From the NCBI GenBank assembly GCA_036172665.1, contig CM069872.1:43262101-43326100 (forward strand): a stretch of 64,000 nucleotides of DNA, in the 5' to 3' direction. This stretch comes from Prosopocoilus inquinatus (Eukaryota > Arthropoda > Insecta > Coleoptera > Lucanidae). Under the pieces are notes generated by a model, which did not search any database, had not been told where the DNA came from, and saw only the letters and a program-made list of their open reading frames with translations. A program made the translations under genes and the position numbers. Each line of letters opens with the position of its first letter. The stretch's first letter is position 1. Shown here one piece after another: positions 12,101-22,000 of this stretch.

Positions 12101-12548
12101 GGCAGATATCACATATTGCAAGTCTTCCAAATATCCAAAATGGTTTTCCCATAAGATCAACAGTCTCGATAACCGATCCAGATTTCAAAACCTTAAATTC
12201 ATAATTATTGCTTTTGGATGTTGGCAAGCCAGACCAAGTAGGTTCCTTGTATTGTAAAGATAAGTTTTTCTCCATTTCTTCTTGCGCCTTGACTGCGTTA
12301 ACGGATTCAGGCATACTAATTGCATTTTCGGATACATTGTCATCACTTGCCATAACTTTGTCATCAGATTCATTGTCTTCTGAGTTTGAGCTTGAAACAT
12401 TTATTTTAATGTCATCCTTTTTTATAATTTTCCTGGGCAAGCGCCCCACTTTTCCTATTAACAAGGGCTTCTTGAAGGGTACTGGTTTCGTAGTATCGGC
12501 AACCTCCTCTTCCTCGTTTGGTGTTTTGATGTCATCTTCAGAAATCAT
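9181..12548 (-). CDS. SLC4A1AP: Kanadaptin (SLC4A1-associated protein), FHA and dsRBD domains
   Basis: Nuclear phosphopeptide- and RNA-binding protein of uncertain role, linked in the literature to RNA processing. Six exons: 12079-12548, 11883-12021, 10956-11184, 10570-10890, 10359-10513 and 9181-10290, giving 807 residues with all phases consistent. The order is an acidic N-terminus, [10 protein letters not shown], and then the FHA domain at about residues 115-225 ([28 protein letters not shown]). A Glu/Lys coiled coil follows, then a dsRBD-like region at about 295-385 ([25 protein letters not shown]) and the motif [20 protein letters not shown]. The long charged tail ends in [20 protein letters not shown]. 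Domain order and tail agree with the animal family. Intron 2 (11185-11882), which cuts the FHA domain, contains another gene on the opposite strand. Exon 6 carries an acidic low-complexity run. Confidence 0.95.
11343..11840 (+). CDS. Unrecognised coiled-coil protein nested in a kanadaptin intron
   Basis: A single uninterrupted frame of 165 residues starts at ATG 11343 ([16 protein letters not shown]). An in-frame TTG 30 bases upstream is not a credible start. The protein has an acidic disordered N-terminus of about 30 residues, then a predicted coiled coil at about 35-135 ([32 protein letters not shown]), then a polar tail ([14 protein letters not shown]). Codon use looks coding and no repeat signature is present. 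It lies entirely inside kanadaptin intron 2 on the other strand. The first AATAAA downstream is at 12031, past kanadaptin exon 2, so the 3' UTR is probably antisense to that exon. I do not recognise the family; size and composition would suit a subunit of a coiled-coil complex, but this is only a guess. An intronless copy could also be an old retrogene. Confidence 0.75.
   Translation: MDQSGADAPVGLESGDVPSNQEAQSDNYDKLRKLVEKTTKMRLEAPERNRQAEEYFRILKQKLDDSNAFLKTAKNNIENIKTLFQQDHIKNMNSETYLENIEKTDEEIEEEMKLVQHKLDELQGRIRALKQGTNTQSRTFEEAVNDTISTLDNIGKGMYNTKNET
12031..12036 (+). promoter_or_regulatory. Poly(A) signal for the nested coiled-coil gene
   Basis: AATAAA, 190 bp past the stop at 11840 and the only such hexamer I found between the stop and this point. 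If used, the transcript covers all of kanadaptin exon 2 (11883-12021) in antisense. Confidence 0.45.
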
Positions 12549-12732
12549 AATGTTGAAGAAAAACGCAGAATTACATTTGCAGTCCTATTGTTTATTATTA
12601 TTGTATTATTTGAAAACGTCAAATTAAATAACCTACAAATTCTGTACTGACAAACAGTGTTACCAGATGTCATGGGTCAGTTGTACCTACATGATCGTCA
12701 AAATATTCCTACATTTTTCCTATAAAGTACAC

Positions 12733-12852
12733 AAGGGTTGCGTTCAAAAACTGAACGGGAGAGCACTTTGGGCGTTTAAAACGAAAAGCAAAATATACAA
12801 AATCATGAGAGAGAAGGAATATTACTCAAAGCGCGCTCTTTTCAGTTCCTAA
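12733..12852. mobile_element. Short palindromic-ended element, empty-site copy
   Basis: About 115 bp. It matches, in reverse orientation, the element at 15360-15602 (GAGAGCACTTTGGGCGTTTA, AGAGCGCGCT, AAAATCATGAGAGAG). This copy lacks the MITE found in the other one and therefore shows the pre-insertion state. Confidence 0.65.
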
Positions 12853-13028
12853 AGCTATTTTTCCTGCTTTGGAGATTTGGAGAATTGGGTATTTGGGGAT
12901 TGCTGTCATTAACTATCGGCGTTCACTTAACGAAAGTTATTGGTTATCATTAAACACGTGATCAGTGACAACCAATAGCAGCAGTCCCCAAATACCAAAT
13001 CTTCCAAGCAGGAAAAGCAGCTTAAAAG
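12850..13028. mobile_element. Inverted-repeat element (MITE-like)
   Basis: Arms reading TTTTTCCTGCTTTGGAGATT at about 12859 and its near reverse complement ending near 13020 (CCAAGCAGGAAAAGC) flank a spacer of about 70 bp. Both arms contain ATTTGGGGA. No clear target duplication was found. Confidence 0.55.
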
Positions 13029-14400
13029 AGTCCCTTTTCAGTGATAGGTATTAACATTTATTAAAACTCAAATAAAAATATTACGAACTTAAACTCACAA
13101 TTAAATAAAATAATCAAATAAAAAAAATGTGGAAGTACCAACAAAACTGGAGGAGCCTATTGCAAACAATTTTGAGATATACATAACGTAAATATTTCAT
13201 TAGAAATGAAATGGTCAAAAGCGTTTCTTTGACTTTTTGTTTTTACTTTCATCCTAACTAAACCTGTATCCCATGTAACGCATCTATTTATAGTTTGTGT
13301 TTTATATTTGTTTTGATGTTTTGATAAAATGGAAATAAAAGGAACAAATCAGCTAATTAATGTTTAGGAGGGAACAAATTTAAGAATGTACAATGCATAA
13401 TATGCGTAATTAATAACTTAACTGAGAACTCTAACTTCGAGCAGAAAGAAAATGTAACACTTACCTGACAACTTCATGGTTGTAAACTTACGGGTGTTAA
13501 CGCCGATAAATTAGGTAACGTGGTACTAAATAAATTTACATAATAAAAAAATCATAAAGCTAGATTAATTGCTAGACGATTTTTCATCGCCGCGTTACGG
13601 GATAGTTATTTGATTGGTTCGTTTAATTAAACAAATTATATACTTTTAAATTGGGCCAATAGAATAGCGTAGAATTTTAACGCCAACACAAAACGCCTAG
13701 CAATGAATCTAGCTTAAGACATTTTCCTTTTAAGAAAAACCAATATAATATATTTTTCCAATGAAGGAAAGTACCTACGAATGGGATAATTTCTAATTAA
13801 AATTCCCTACGTCAAAAGTACTAAATAAAATATTGCCAACGTTGCCAATAGACTAGGAAAGTAAACGTCACAGAAGGCATAGCTGAGTCGTTTACCATGT
13901 TTGTCTAATAAATCAGACGTGTGTCGTAAATTACTGTCGCTGTAACGCCAGACATGACTTGAACATAACCTAACATTTAAGATTGTTAAGACAACGACAT
14001 TAAACAAGATATTAGTTATATTTGGTTGGTATCTTGTACTTTGTATTGGAAAATTCTTGACAAATTCATAGCATGCTTTTCCATAGACATTTCTTTAATT
14101 TTATTGTGTTAGGTTATGTTTATTAATGCCTCGTTGACCTGCAACTGAACTAAGCTCAGACAAGCATTTTATAATTTTTTTTAATAACAAATAAATTAAC
14201 TAATTACGTACAATAAGTACAACTGAAATGACTTTCTTGAAGCTTTTCATCCTAAGTTTTAGTAATAAGCAGAAGTTTACACAACAGCTCTCTGCGACGC
14301 GAGTACTTTCAGTTTGTTTGGCGTAACCCACGCATTTTTACAGTCCAATAGACTCCGTTTCAAATTTCGCGCCAGCTTTAGGACCGCCCACTTCTTAATC
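13029..14400. other. Intergenic, AT-rich, no gene seen
   Basis: There is no credible coding frame. A segment at 13743-13850 is repeated directly at 14544-14643 (TTTTCCAATGAAGGAAAGTA and TAAATAAAATATTGCCA). The two copies bracket about 690 bp that ends with a hammerhead-like locus. Confidence 0.5.
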
Positions 14401-14404
14401 TATT

Positions 14405-14543
14405 GCGAATAAATTGGACAAGTCGCTTTTGGTTTGCAGTGGGAATGTCGAGCTGACGAAGTCCCAAACAGGGCTGAAACAGCTGTACAGAGGCTACTCA
14501 AGATTTTCACTGCAATCAAAAACGATTTGCAACAAAAACGTGT
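14405..14543 (+). ncRNA. Hammerhead ribozyme-like element, copy A
   Basis: The core CTGACGA (14453-14459) fits CUGANGA. A stem II follows (AGTCC/GGGCT with loop CAAACA), then GAAA (14476-14479). Outer arms 14423-14445 and 14504-14525 pair over about 22 bp with a few G-U pairs (TTGCAGTG against CACTGCAA), as expected for an extended stem I of a type I hammerhead. After GAAA comes the self-complementary ACAGCTGT followed by A, giving a possible UA cleavage site. Such a minimal stem III would work only as a dimer. The 3' end is A-rich (GCAACAAAAAC). It is homologous to copy B at 58.1 kb. Activity has not been shown. Confidence 0.55.
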
Positions 14544-15359
14544 ATAATATAGTTTTCCAATGAAGGAAAGTAGTACTATAATAATTTCTAATTAAAATTC
14601 TCTACGTCAAAATACTAAATAAAATATTGCCAGTATTGCCAATTCTTCCTTGAATTCTCTCCCTAAACATTCTTCCTAAATTACTACCAAATTCCCACTA
14701 TTTTTAATTTTTTGTTTTATTTTTATTTATTTAATAAGATTTATTAATTTAATAAATAATAATTTTAGTTCTGAATGTTTACACGCTTCCGCCTACTAAA
14801 AATATTTTCTTTTTCAAAATCTTTTGTAGTATCTTGATATTTTGTATTAAAACAAAAGCCCAGGTGTGTCCTATGGTCGTATTCAGATTTTATTTTTGTA
14901 TCACGTGGTATGAATATCCAAGATAGCGTCCATAAGAAAAAAGACAGTTGACAGTCGCATCTGCGAAACTGTCAATCCTTCTCCTATTTCTTCGGACTCT
15001 GTTAGATTGCTCATCGAATTTAACATAAAAATTTCGAATTTCATAATTCTATTTTAATAAATAACGAAGATATTCGAGAGTTTCGAAAATTAGAATATTC
15101 TATTTTTTTAAAAATATTTCAGAAATGATTGGAGGTAGAAAAGATTTTCTTGAATATTTTGATAGCTACCAAAATAGCGCAACTTTTTTGTAATTTAGCC
15201 GTCTTTGTATCCCTTAGTAAACATTAGGCCACATTAGGTTTTTCTGTCCTTTTTCTTTCTTAAAACTTACGATTGTCATTTGTTTTTCTTTCTCTTTTTC
15301 TTCCTTACCTTTTGAAGTTGGCTGCCTTCTTTTTCCATTCCGATTACAGGGGCCCATTC

Positions 15360-15602
15360 AGGAATAGAAAAGAGCGCGCTCTGGGTAATATTCTTTCTCT
15401 CTTATGTAAATGGGCGCGTTCAGCGGCTAAGTTGCTTACTCAGCAATCGATTGTGATTGGCTCACCTGAAGGTAATAGCCAATCACAAACGACTGCTGAG
15501 TAAGCAACGCATCCGCTGAACGCGCCCAATGATTTTGTGCATTTTGGTTTTCATTTTAAACGCCCAAAGTGCTCTCGCTACACAATTTTTGAACATGACC
15601 CA
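15360..15602. mobile_element. Second copy of the 12733 element, split by a nested MITE
   Basis: Same family as 12733-12852 (GGAATAGAAAAGAGCGCGCT at the left end; CGCCCAAAGTGCTCTC near the right). It is interrupted at ATG|ATTTTG by the MITE at 15407-15528. Confidence 0.65.
15407..15528. mobile_element. Near-perfect hairpin MITE inserted in another repeat
   Basis: TGGGCGCGTTCAGCGG at 15411 and CCGCTGAACGCGCCCA ending at 15528 are perfect inverted termini. The inner arms TTGCTTACTCAGCA and TGCTGAGTAAGCAA, and TGATTGGCT/AGCCAATCA, continue the hairpin. ATG occurs on both sides (15404-15406 and 15529-15531), and the empty site is preserved at about 12808-12822. Confidence 0.75.
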
Positions 15603-15889
15603 GTTTTCCTTCAAAGAGTTACAAATATTCTTTTCTGTTTTCATTTATTTACGTTACGTTTCGTTTTCTAAAATTAAAAGATCAAATACTTTTGCACTCC
15701 TCCACGTTCTTCCACGACGAATACCACCACGAGAATGTTACCAGTTAATTGAAAACGCCCTAAATTTGTACCGAATTTCTCCATTTTTGTTCCCAAAGGA
15801 TTTCTTTTGCAGAAACGTAAATCACTCGTCCACTTCACCATTCGAAAGCTCACGTAATTTTAAGAAAGAAAAAAAATTATTTGAATGTA

Positions 15890-16520
15890 CTGGATGTTCA
15901 CAGGAAGCCGGTATTTTGGCCAACTTCTTCATTTGCGTTTTTACGAACTAAATTAAATTAAGAAAGTTTCAGGATGTCTTCTGCTCGATATTGTGGTACC
16001 ATCTGAAAAACAAGAGAAAACGAGATTTTCAATTGTTTTCAACTTTTTTAAATGGAACGTTATGTTTTTTATCATCGCATTGTATTCAGGATGTCAGTTT
16101 AATTATGTTTCTCAAATATCTCCCAAAGCTTACTATTTTATAAACAATTTAGTAAATAAATCTTGGTCTTCACGGCAAATGGCTACAATAGCTGACCTTT
16201 TTATTTGAAAAAAATTGAAGTTTCGCGAGCTAGTTTAAATTAAAAAAGTTTCAAGACTTATTTTTCTGATCGATTTTATAATAGCCACATCCAAAAACAA
16301 ATGACCGTCAGATTTTTCAGATATTCGATTGTTTTTATCTTTTTTTAACGGAACGTTACGTTGTTTATCGTCGTATCGCATTCAGGATATCAAATTAATT
16401 ATGTCTATAAAATATTCTAAATAATTATAAAAAAAATATTTATACAAATAAAATGTGTTACGTCTGTAAAAGATTATCTCTTAAAAGAGATAATCTTTAA
16501 ATTATTATTCAAATTATAAT

Positions 16521-16551
<31 letters not shown>

Positions 16552-16977
16552 TAATTATAATTAATTTAACATCCTGAACGCGATACGATGATAAAAAACA
16601 TAACGTTTCAATTAAAAAAATTGAATATCTGGAAAACCTGACAGTTATTTGTTTCTCAGGTGTTACAAAATCGAGCAAGAAATATCCTGAATTTTTTAAA
16701 ATTTAGTTTAAATTTTTTTCAAGTACAAAAGCCATTTGCCGTGAACACCAAGATTCATTTACTAATTTGTTTATTAACTATTTATTTTATTAGTGTAGTT
16801 TGAGAGATATAATTAATTTCACATCCTGATGAAAAAAACCATGACGTTCCTTTTAACCACTTAAAACAGTTGAAAATCTCGAAAATTTGATTTTCATTGG
16901 TTTTTCTGATTCAAGTTACTTCGTAAAAATGCAAATGATGAATTTAGCCACTGTAGTGGCTTCTTGTGAACATCCTG
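15890..16977. mobile_element. Fold-back element of about 1.1 kb with internal repeats
   Basis: It is flanked by TA. The left end TGGATGTTCACAGGAAGCC mirrors the right end (reverse complement CAGGATGTTCACAAGAAGCC). Each half contains two units of about 240-300 bp around AACGTTACGTT/AACGTTATGTT and CATTCAGGAT. The halves meet near 16500 at a perfect AAAGATTATCTCTT palindrome followed by an ATA microsatellite. No transposase was found. Confidence 0.65.
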
Positions 16978-16984
16978 TATATTC

Positions 16985-17245
16985 AATTGATTTTTTTTCT
17001 TTCTTAAAATTACGTGCGCTTTCATATGGTAAAGTTTGGCCGCGAGCTAATAAATCACCCTATATTAGTTTTGGTTCGTTGATTATACTCTGTTTTTTTT
17101 TTTTTATTTCGAAGAAGGAGAAGAAATTTTGGCTCTAAAAACGAGCTTTGTCATTGGTCAAACGAGTTTCGTCATTGGTCAATTACGGCCATCTACCAAT
17201 GACAAAGCTCGTTTTCAGCGCCAAAGTTTCAAAGTACTCTTCCGA
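16985..17245. repeat. TE-derived segment with hairpin
   Basis: CGAGCTAATAAATCACCCT at about 17041 also ends a repeat at 24385-24494. It is followed by a hairpin with arms ACGAGCTTTGTCATTGGT (about 17140) and ACCAATGACAAAGCTCGT (about 17196-17213). Confidence 0.5.
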
Positions 17246-17412
17246 AATAAAAGAGAAAACATAGTGTTTTTCACACCCTTCGTCAAATTACGATTTTACT
17301 AATTTGCAAACACTTGCATGGAGTAACGAATGGACCAGAATTTTGTCTAAAGTAAATGTTGTTTAGTTCGTATAACATTTCCTTAATTAAAATTCACAGT
17401 AAATTCCTCAAA

Positions 17413-17418
17413 TTTATT
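17413..17418 (-). promoter_or_regulatory. Poly(A) signal for the ADAM17-like gene
   Basis: AATAAA on the minus strand, 26 bp beyond the stop codon at 17444. Confidence 0.55.
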
Positions 17419-17443
17419 GTTAAAACATCTATTAATAATTTCA

Positions 17444-20025
17444 TCAATGCAAGTTTCTATAATTTCTTCTATCGATGGCGTTCACACAAGATCCTATGCA
17501 TATCCATAGTACGGCTGTTACAACAGCAACTGTCCCTACTATATTGTCTCTTAAAAATTTCAACGTTCCATCAATGTCTACGCAAAATACAATTTTTTCA
17601 AATTTGCCTAATAAATCCAATACATTTTCAACACATTTTCCCTGAAATACATTTATATTAAAATGGTCCTTCATAAAAATATGTCATAAAATTTAAGTAT
17701 ACCTTGGAACACATGCCTTTCATGCAGACGGTACCATCAGTTAAAGAATGAATTGGTTTGATGGGTTCGCACGTAGCGTTCATGTGATCCCTACAGCATT
17801 GAAGGCAAGTGGTCGTCACTAAAATAGGAAAGACTTGTAAATTAAATTTCTTGTGTATGTGTTAACTTACTATTGTCACACATGCAGGATTGTTTCTGTA
17901 ATGTTTCACAGTATGGCACGCATCTTCCATTCTGACATTCTCCTCTTTCTTGGCATTCAGTTTTGTCTGGTAAAGGAGGGCTGAGAGGACAACCTGCTTG
18001 AAAACCCGTGCACATTGCTTTGTCTTGGCAAGTTGCATTGTATGCTTCTCGGCAAATCACATTTGCAGGTGTGTACTGGCAGTTCTGGCAGCATTCAGAA
18101 TTTAAATGGCTGAAAATTTGCTTTTATAAAACTTTATTTACTTTTATAAAAAATTTTTACCTGCAAACTGCATTTTCTCTGAGCTTACAATCAACCGTAC
18201 AGCACGGATCTTTATTTTCAAGACCCTGCCTTCCTCCATCGCATTCCTCTCCATCTTCAACTCGGTGGTTTCCACAAAAACCAGTTCTGATTTCCGTGAA
18301 GCACTTTTCGATTCTTTTCGTCAACAAATTTCCAACTGATCTCCTACTACAGGGCGAAAATCTCTGTAAAACTTAAAATAAACCATTCATTTTAATTAAG
18401 TTCTGTGTATAGCTAACGTGGTTATTCACATCGGATCCTGTAACACTATACATGGACATGAGGTATGGCCCTCCGTTGTTAGCTCCAGGGGAACACTCGA
18501 GTGAATGAGGGTCGTGGTTTGCACCCCAAGTGTGCGCAAGCTCATGCGATACGATAAGCTCTGCTGCCCGTGTTATAATCTTATCACCGATGTAATTGTT
18601 ACTTGTACTTACGGCAGAATTTAAATAATAGGTTTTTCCATCAATTGCGTGATATTCTGCAAAAAAGAAAAAACAAACTTGGTTCTCTTTTGTAAGCTTG
18701 AATGTAACGTTGAGTTTTACCCGGGTTACAAACAGATCCTAGATAAGCGTATCCTCCTACGTTGTATTCAAATTTGTGATCGGTGAAGAGGTGAGCTAAG
18801 CAATAGTTTTTATGATCTTTGTCTTCACTAAAAAACTATTTGGGAATTACTATGTTTAATGAAAAGTGCGAGTATTTTAGGGGAAATACTTTTAGTAACT
18901 TCTGTATGTTGCAGGTTTTGAAATCATCACAAAATAGTCCATCGGTGTACGGCCCCCTCTTAACATGGATTATAATTTTTTGAATGACGAAGCCAATGTT
19001 TTTAAATGTCTTCTTCATTTTCGTGTCCTCCCAGATTGTTTTGGTAAACATATTATTAACACGATCTATAAGACCGATCTGTAAATTAGCTCAATTTAAA
19101 TAATTACTTGCATTAATGTTGTACAGTTGTAATGTTACCAAGTAATTGGCCGTGTACATTGTATTACCGTTTCCCATCGTCATAAAAAATCCGTAATCAG
19201 CCTCAAGGAGCAATGAGCATCGTGACTTTTTGAAAACCACTTCTGTTTGATTCAACTCACGTCGCTTTCGACGTTGTGCATTATTTTCTACTTTAGAGGA
19301 ATCCCTCACATAATTAAACATTTCTAAATCAATGTCATTGTGAAAGTTAAAATTGAAGTGTACATCAGACGATTTGTACGTGATCATCATTCTGTTATTA
19401 ATTCTTGGGCTATGCCTCCATGAGGGCTGCAATAAAATAAATTTGTTAATCAATTATGAGTAAATTTGTGTTAAATACCTCAATGTAATAAGTTTCGTTC
19501 AACGAATGTATGTACCCAGTTAGCAGTCCATCCTCAATAAATAAACTAGCAAATGAATTAGCTTCACCGAAAACTCTGCCACTAAGAAAGTTTTCATAAT
19601 CTAGGACATTTCAATGGGCAATTAAGAACTCTACTTATTTTTTTTTAGGTACGTACCTAAATGTATGGGTTTGGGTGATTCTTTTCCGTTCCCCAGTGAA
19701 TATGCCTTGAAATTAGAGTGCAACATGTCTCGCTTCGGAGACAAAACTAATTTAAAATATCTCCCGTGCGTTTTAAAATTCACTTCTTTGATTTTGCTGG
19801 GTTTATGTTGGCCTTGGTGCAGTTCTCGTTTCACGATTTTATGGCTTATGTCATCGGCGTGGATTTGCTCGAAATATTTTAAATTGCTGTGCCCACTACC
19901 TGCAACAGTTAATTCTGAGAATCAGATACTAAAAATAACTAAATAAATGCGTTATTAATACCTGTTTTTGTTAAAAGAGCAACACAGATAATAAGGGCTA
20001 TGTATGAGTTTATACTATTCGACAT
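17444..20025 (-). CDS. ADAM17-like (TACE) membrane metalloprotease
   Basis: Zinc protease of the ADAM family, type I membrane protein; the family sheds ectodomains at the cell surface. Eleven exons: 19962-20025, 19657-19899, 19479-19600, 19139-19426, 18890-19078, 18721-18835, 18418-18656, 18161-18363, 17871-18109, 17703-17818 and 17444-17641. They give 671 residues with consistent phases. A signal peptide ([10 protein letters not shown]) and prodomain are followed by a furin-type site RRKRR at about 195. The zinc motif [12 protein letters not shown] is at about 378-389, and a Met-turn region follows (YLMSMYSV). The disintegrin domain reads [15 protein letters not shown], the Cys-rich part ENV-type ends in CRDHMNATC and GKCVE, and one TM helix lies at about 639-662. 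The C-terminal order matches ADAM17, including RDNIVGTV near the membrane. Oddities: the prodomain has no cysteine, so no cysteine switch, and the tail is only about nine residues. It could be a diverged paralogue of canonical ADAM17. Confidence 0.9.
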
Positions 20026-20582
20026 TTTTAATGCGAATAGTTTCACATAAATATGATCTCTTTGTGAATAAGAAGGAAATTCCTAATTTCTTATCTACAT
20101 CCTGAGTAGATATTTTCAAATTTCGTTGCACAGACTCTTTACTTGCCATCTAGCGGTGAAATGCATTAGTACACCATTGTATTTCATAAATGTTTCTAAT
20201 AGCAAAATATATTTAAAATTACGATTGTAATTACATCTGTAATTTCATTAATTATAACTTTTTTATGAGTAATTTAATTTTAAGGTGAATAAAAAAAAAC
20301 TTGGATCTTACAGTTTTCTGTGTATTCATTTCTTGCTTGATTTTATTTCTGTTTATAATAAAAAATTCATGATTATTTTAAGCAATAATTTAACTAATGA
20401 TGCAAATCTACGTAGATATTTGCAATAATCGTCTGGTCGGAAGGAAAAGATCAATGTTCTTAATATTTGGGATGTTTATCTTCTTTCAACTTTGCCAGTA
20501 GAAGGCATCAAAGCTCACTCAACTAAATTTTCTTATCACTCAATATTTTGATCAGGTCATAATCATCTAAATAATTAATTCA
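20026..20582. other. Intergenic, nothing recognised
   Basis: AT-rich sequence upstream of the ADAM17-like start codon. No TATA box in good position, ORF or repeat was identified with confidence. Confidence 0.5.
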
Positions 20583-20852
20583 GGCCCAGTCTTTTCACCT
20601 TTGATTAACTTTAACAGTTAATTCATTCTAAGTATAAAGTTTTTTTAATCTCAAACCGGACAGAAATATGAAGGGAAAACACTCAACGTTTCGCTATAGA
20701 TTTATAGCTACGTACTTACAATTTTCATTGGACAAGAACAAACATCAGTTAATTCATTCCTATATAAACAATTGTCTCTACAATCGAAACTGTGGGAATA
20801 AATCAACAATCAACGATTAAAGTTAATGACACATGAAAATACTGTCCCCTTT
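20583..20852. mobile_element. MITE of the GGCCC...TTTAACTTTA family, interrupted
   Basis: The left arm GGCCCAGTCTTTTCACC and the right arm (GATTAAAGTTAATGACAC...) are inverted, like the copies at 3569-3697 and 23266-23347. When the insert at 20629-20745 and one 14-bp repeat are removed, the middle aligns with the 3569 copy (CTATATAAACAA against CTATAGAAACAA). Confidence 0.6.
20629..20745 (-). ncRNA. Hammerhead-like mini-retroposon, copy D (degenerate core)
   Basis: A 117-bp insert is flanked by perfect 14-bp direct repeats CAGTTAATTCATTC (20615-20628 and 20746-20759). On the minus strand it contains a perfect six-pair hairpin GCTATA/TATAGC followed by GAAACGTTGAGTG. The CUGANGA box is degraded to TACGTA. 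The 3' end is A-rich (GATTAAAAAAAC). The same arrangement with an intact box is at 55.03 kb. The TSD and tail indicate insertion by target-primed reverse transcription. Confidence 0.55.
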
Positions 20853-20999
20853 AATAAAGTGACCAGATTTTAATTTGGGTAAGGCGGGACAACCCAATCC
20901 AACCCGAGAACTCAACAAAACAGCTTAAAAGAAAATAAAGTTTCTATCGACCTCCCTAGCTTCCTTATTTTAAACTTAATTATTACTACAACCGCCACC

Positions 21000-22000
21000 A
21001 TCTAAGAGTCATTCCATCTGTTGTCTGAAAGTGAAATTATTTTAGTCAAATTTCCTATAAATGCGTATCACGTCAACGTTCTCCGCAAAATCCCTGTCTT
21101 TTAACTGAATTTTATAATTCACGTTCAAAATAAGAGTCAAGGCATGACAGGAATATTGAAACCGCCATCTCTTGACCAAGAGCGAAAGCAACTTTATCCA
21201 CATTTCCCGTAAGAGTATTTCTTCTTTTCCGCTGAGGTTCTCAGCAATACTCCTATGTATTGTTACGAATTTGGGGGTTCACAAATTATAGTCGTTAAAT
21301 TTCAGAACACTTTAATTAAAAGCTGTCGCTTTACACAATTAACAACACAATTGTAATGAGTTTGTCTATCAAATAACACTTTTAAAAAAAGGACTTTCTA
21401 TTTATTCGAGGTACGAATCCTTCGCTCGCTAACTTCATCACTAAACTCCTGGCGGATCGTACGACTTATATAGCAGAGTCCTCTGTTGCTGGAACGTACT
21501 AGAAGGTGGCGTGTCTGATGCAAAAAATAGCTGTTTGCGCGTCACGGTTGTAACAGTATTTTAAATTCGCAACGACTTTAATTTCAAAATTAAATTGAAA
21601 ATCTAAACTCGAGTTGAGAAGGAATCATCGGAAACGACATCTCTTGATCAATAATGAAAGCTATTTTTTTGTAATTTCAAATGATACGTTATCGCGTTAA
21701 CATTGACACTCTCGGTAATAATTTCTAATTCCGCCTTTGCAGTAATTTAAGCTGATTGAATCTTAAAATTAACGCGTCCTAGTAAATAGAAAATAATGAA
21801 TTCTTTAATGCGCCATCTCTTTGCTCACTTATCTTCATTTTCTAAAAGTGAAAGTTGTACTAATCGAACTTCAAAAATGCGATTTCGTCTTGATACTCGC
21901 AGTAAAACTTTTTTTTTAAATTATATTGAAAACAATCCGAAGCGCGACAGAAAGACAAAAATAAATCAGAGCACCATCTCTTGACCAAAACAGAAAAACT
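21000..22000. repeat. Diverged tandem array, about 165-bp unit
   Basis: CCATCTCTTGACCAA or a close variant recurs at about 21166, 21643, 21810 and 21971. The intervening sequence is related (a GTGAAA/ATGAAAG segment followed by GCGTYAACRTT-type blocks). The array is interrupted by the LTR at 21261-21555. Confidence 0.5.
21261..21555. mobile_element. Solo LTR of a retrotransposon, 295 bp
   Basis: It begins TGTTACGAATTTGGGG and ends GGTTGTAACA, with matching TGTTAC/GTAACA termini. It is flanked by a perfect 4-bp duplication GTAT (21257-21260 and 21556-21559), as for Gypsy-type integration. It has a TATA-like CTTATATAGCAGAG at about 21466. No internal region or second LTR lies in the window, so this is the product of LTR-LTR recombination. 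It interrupts a tandem array and is younger than that array. Confidence 0.8.
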
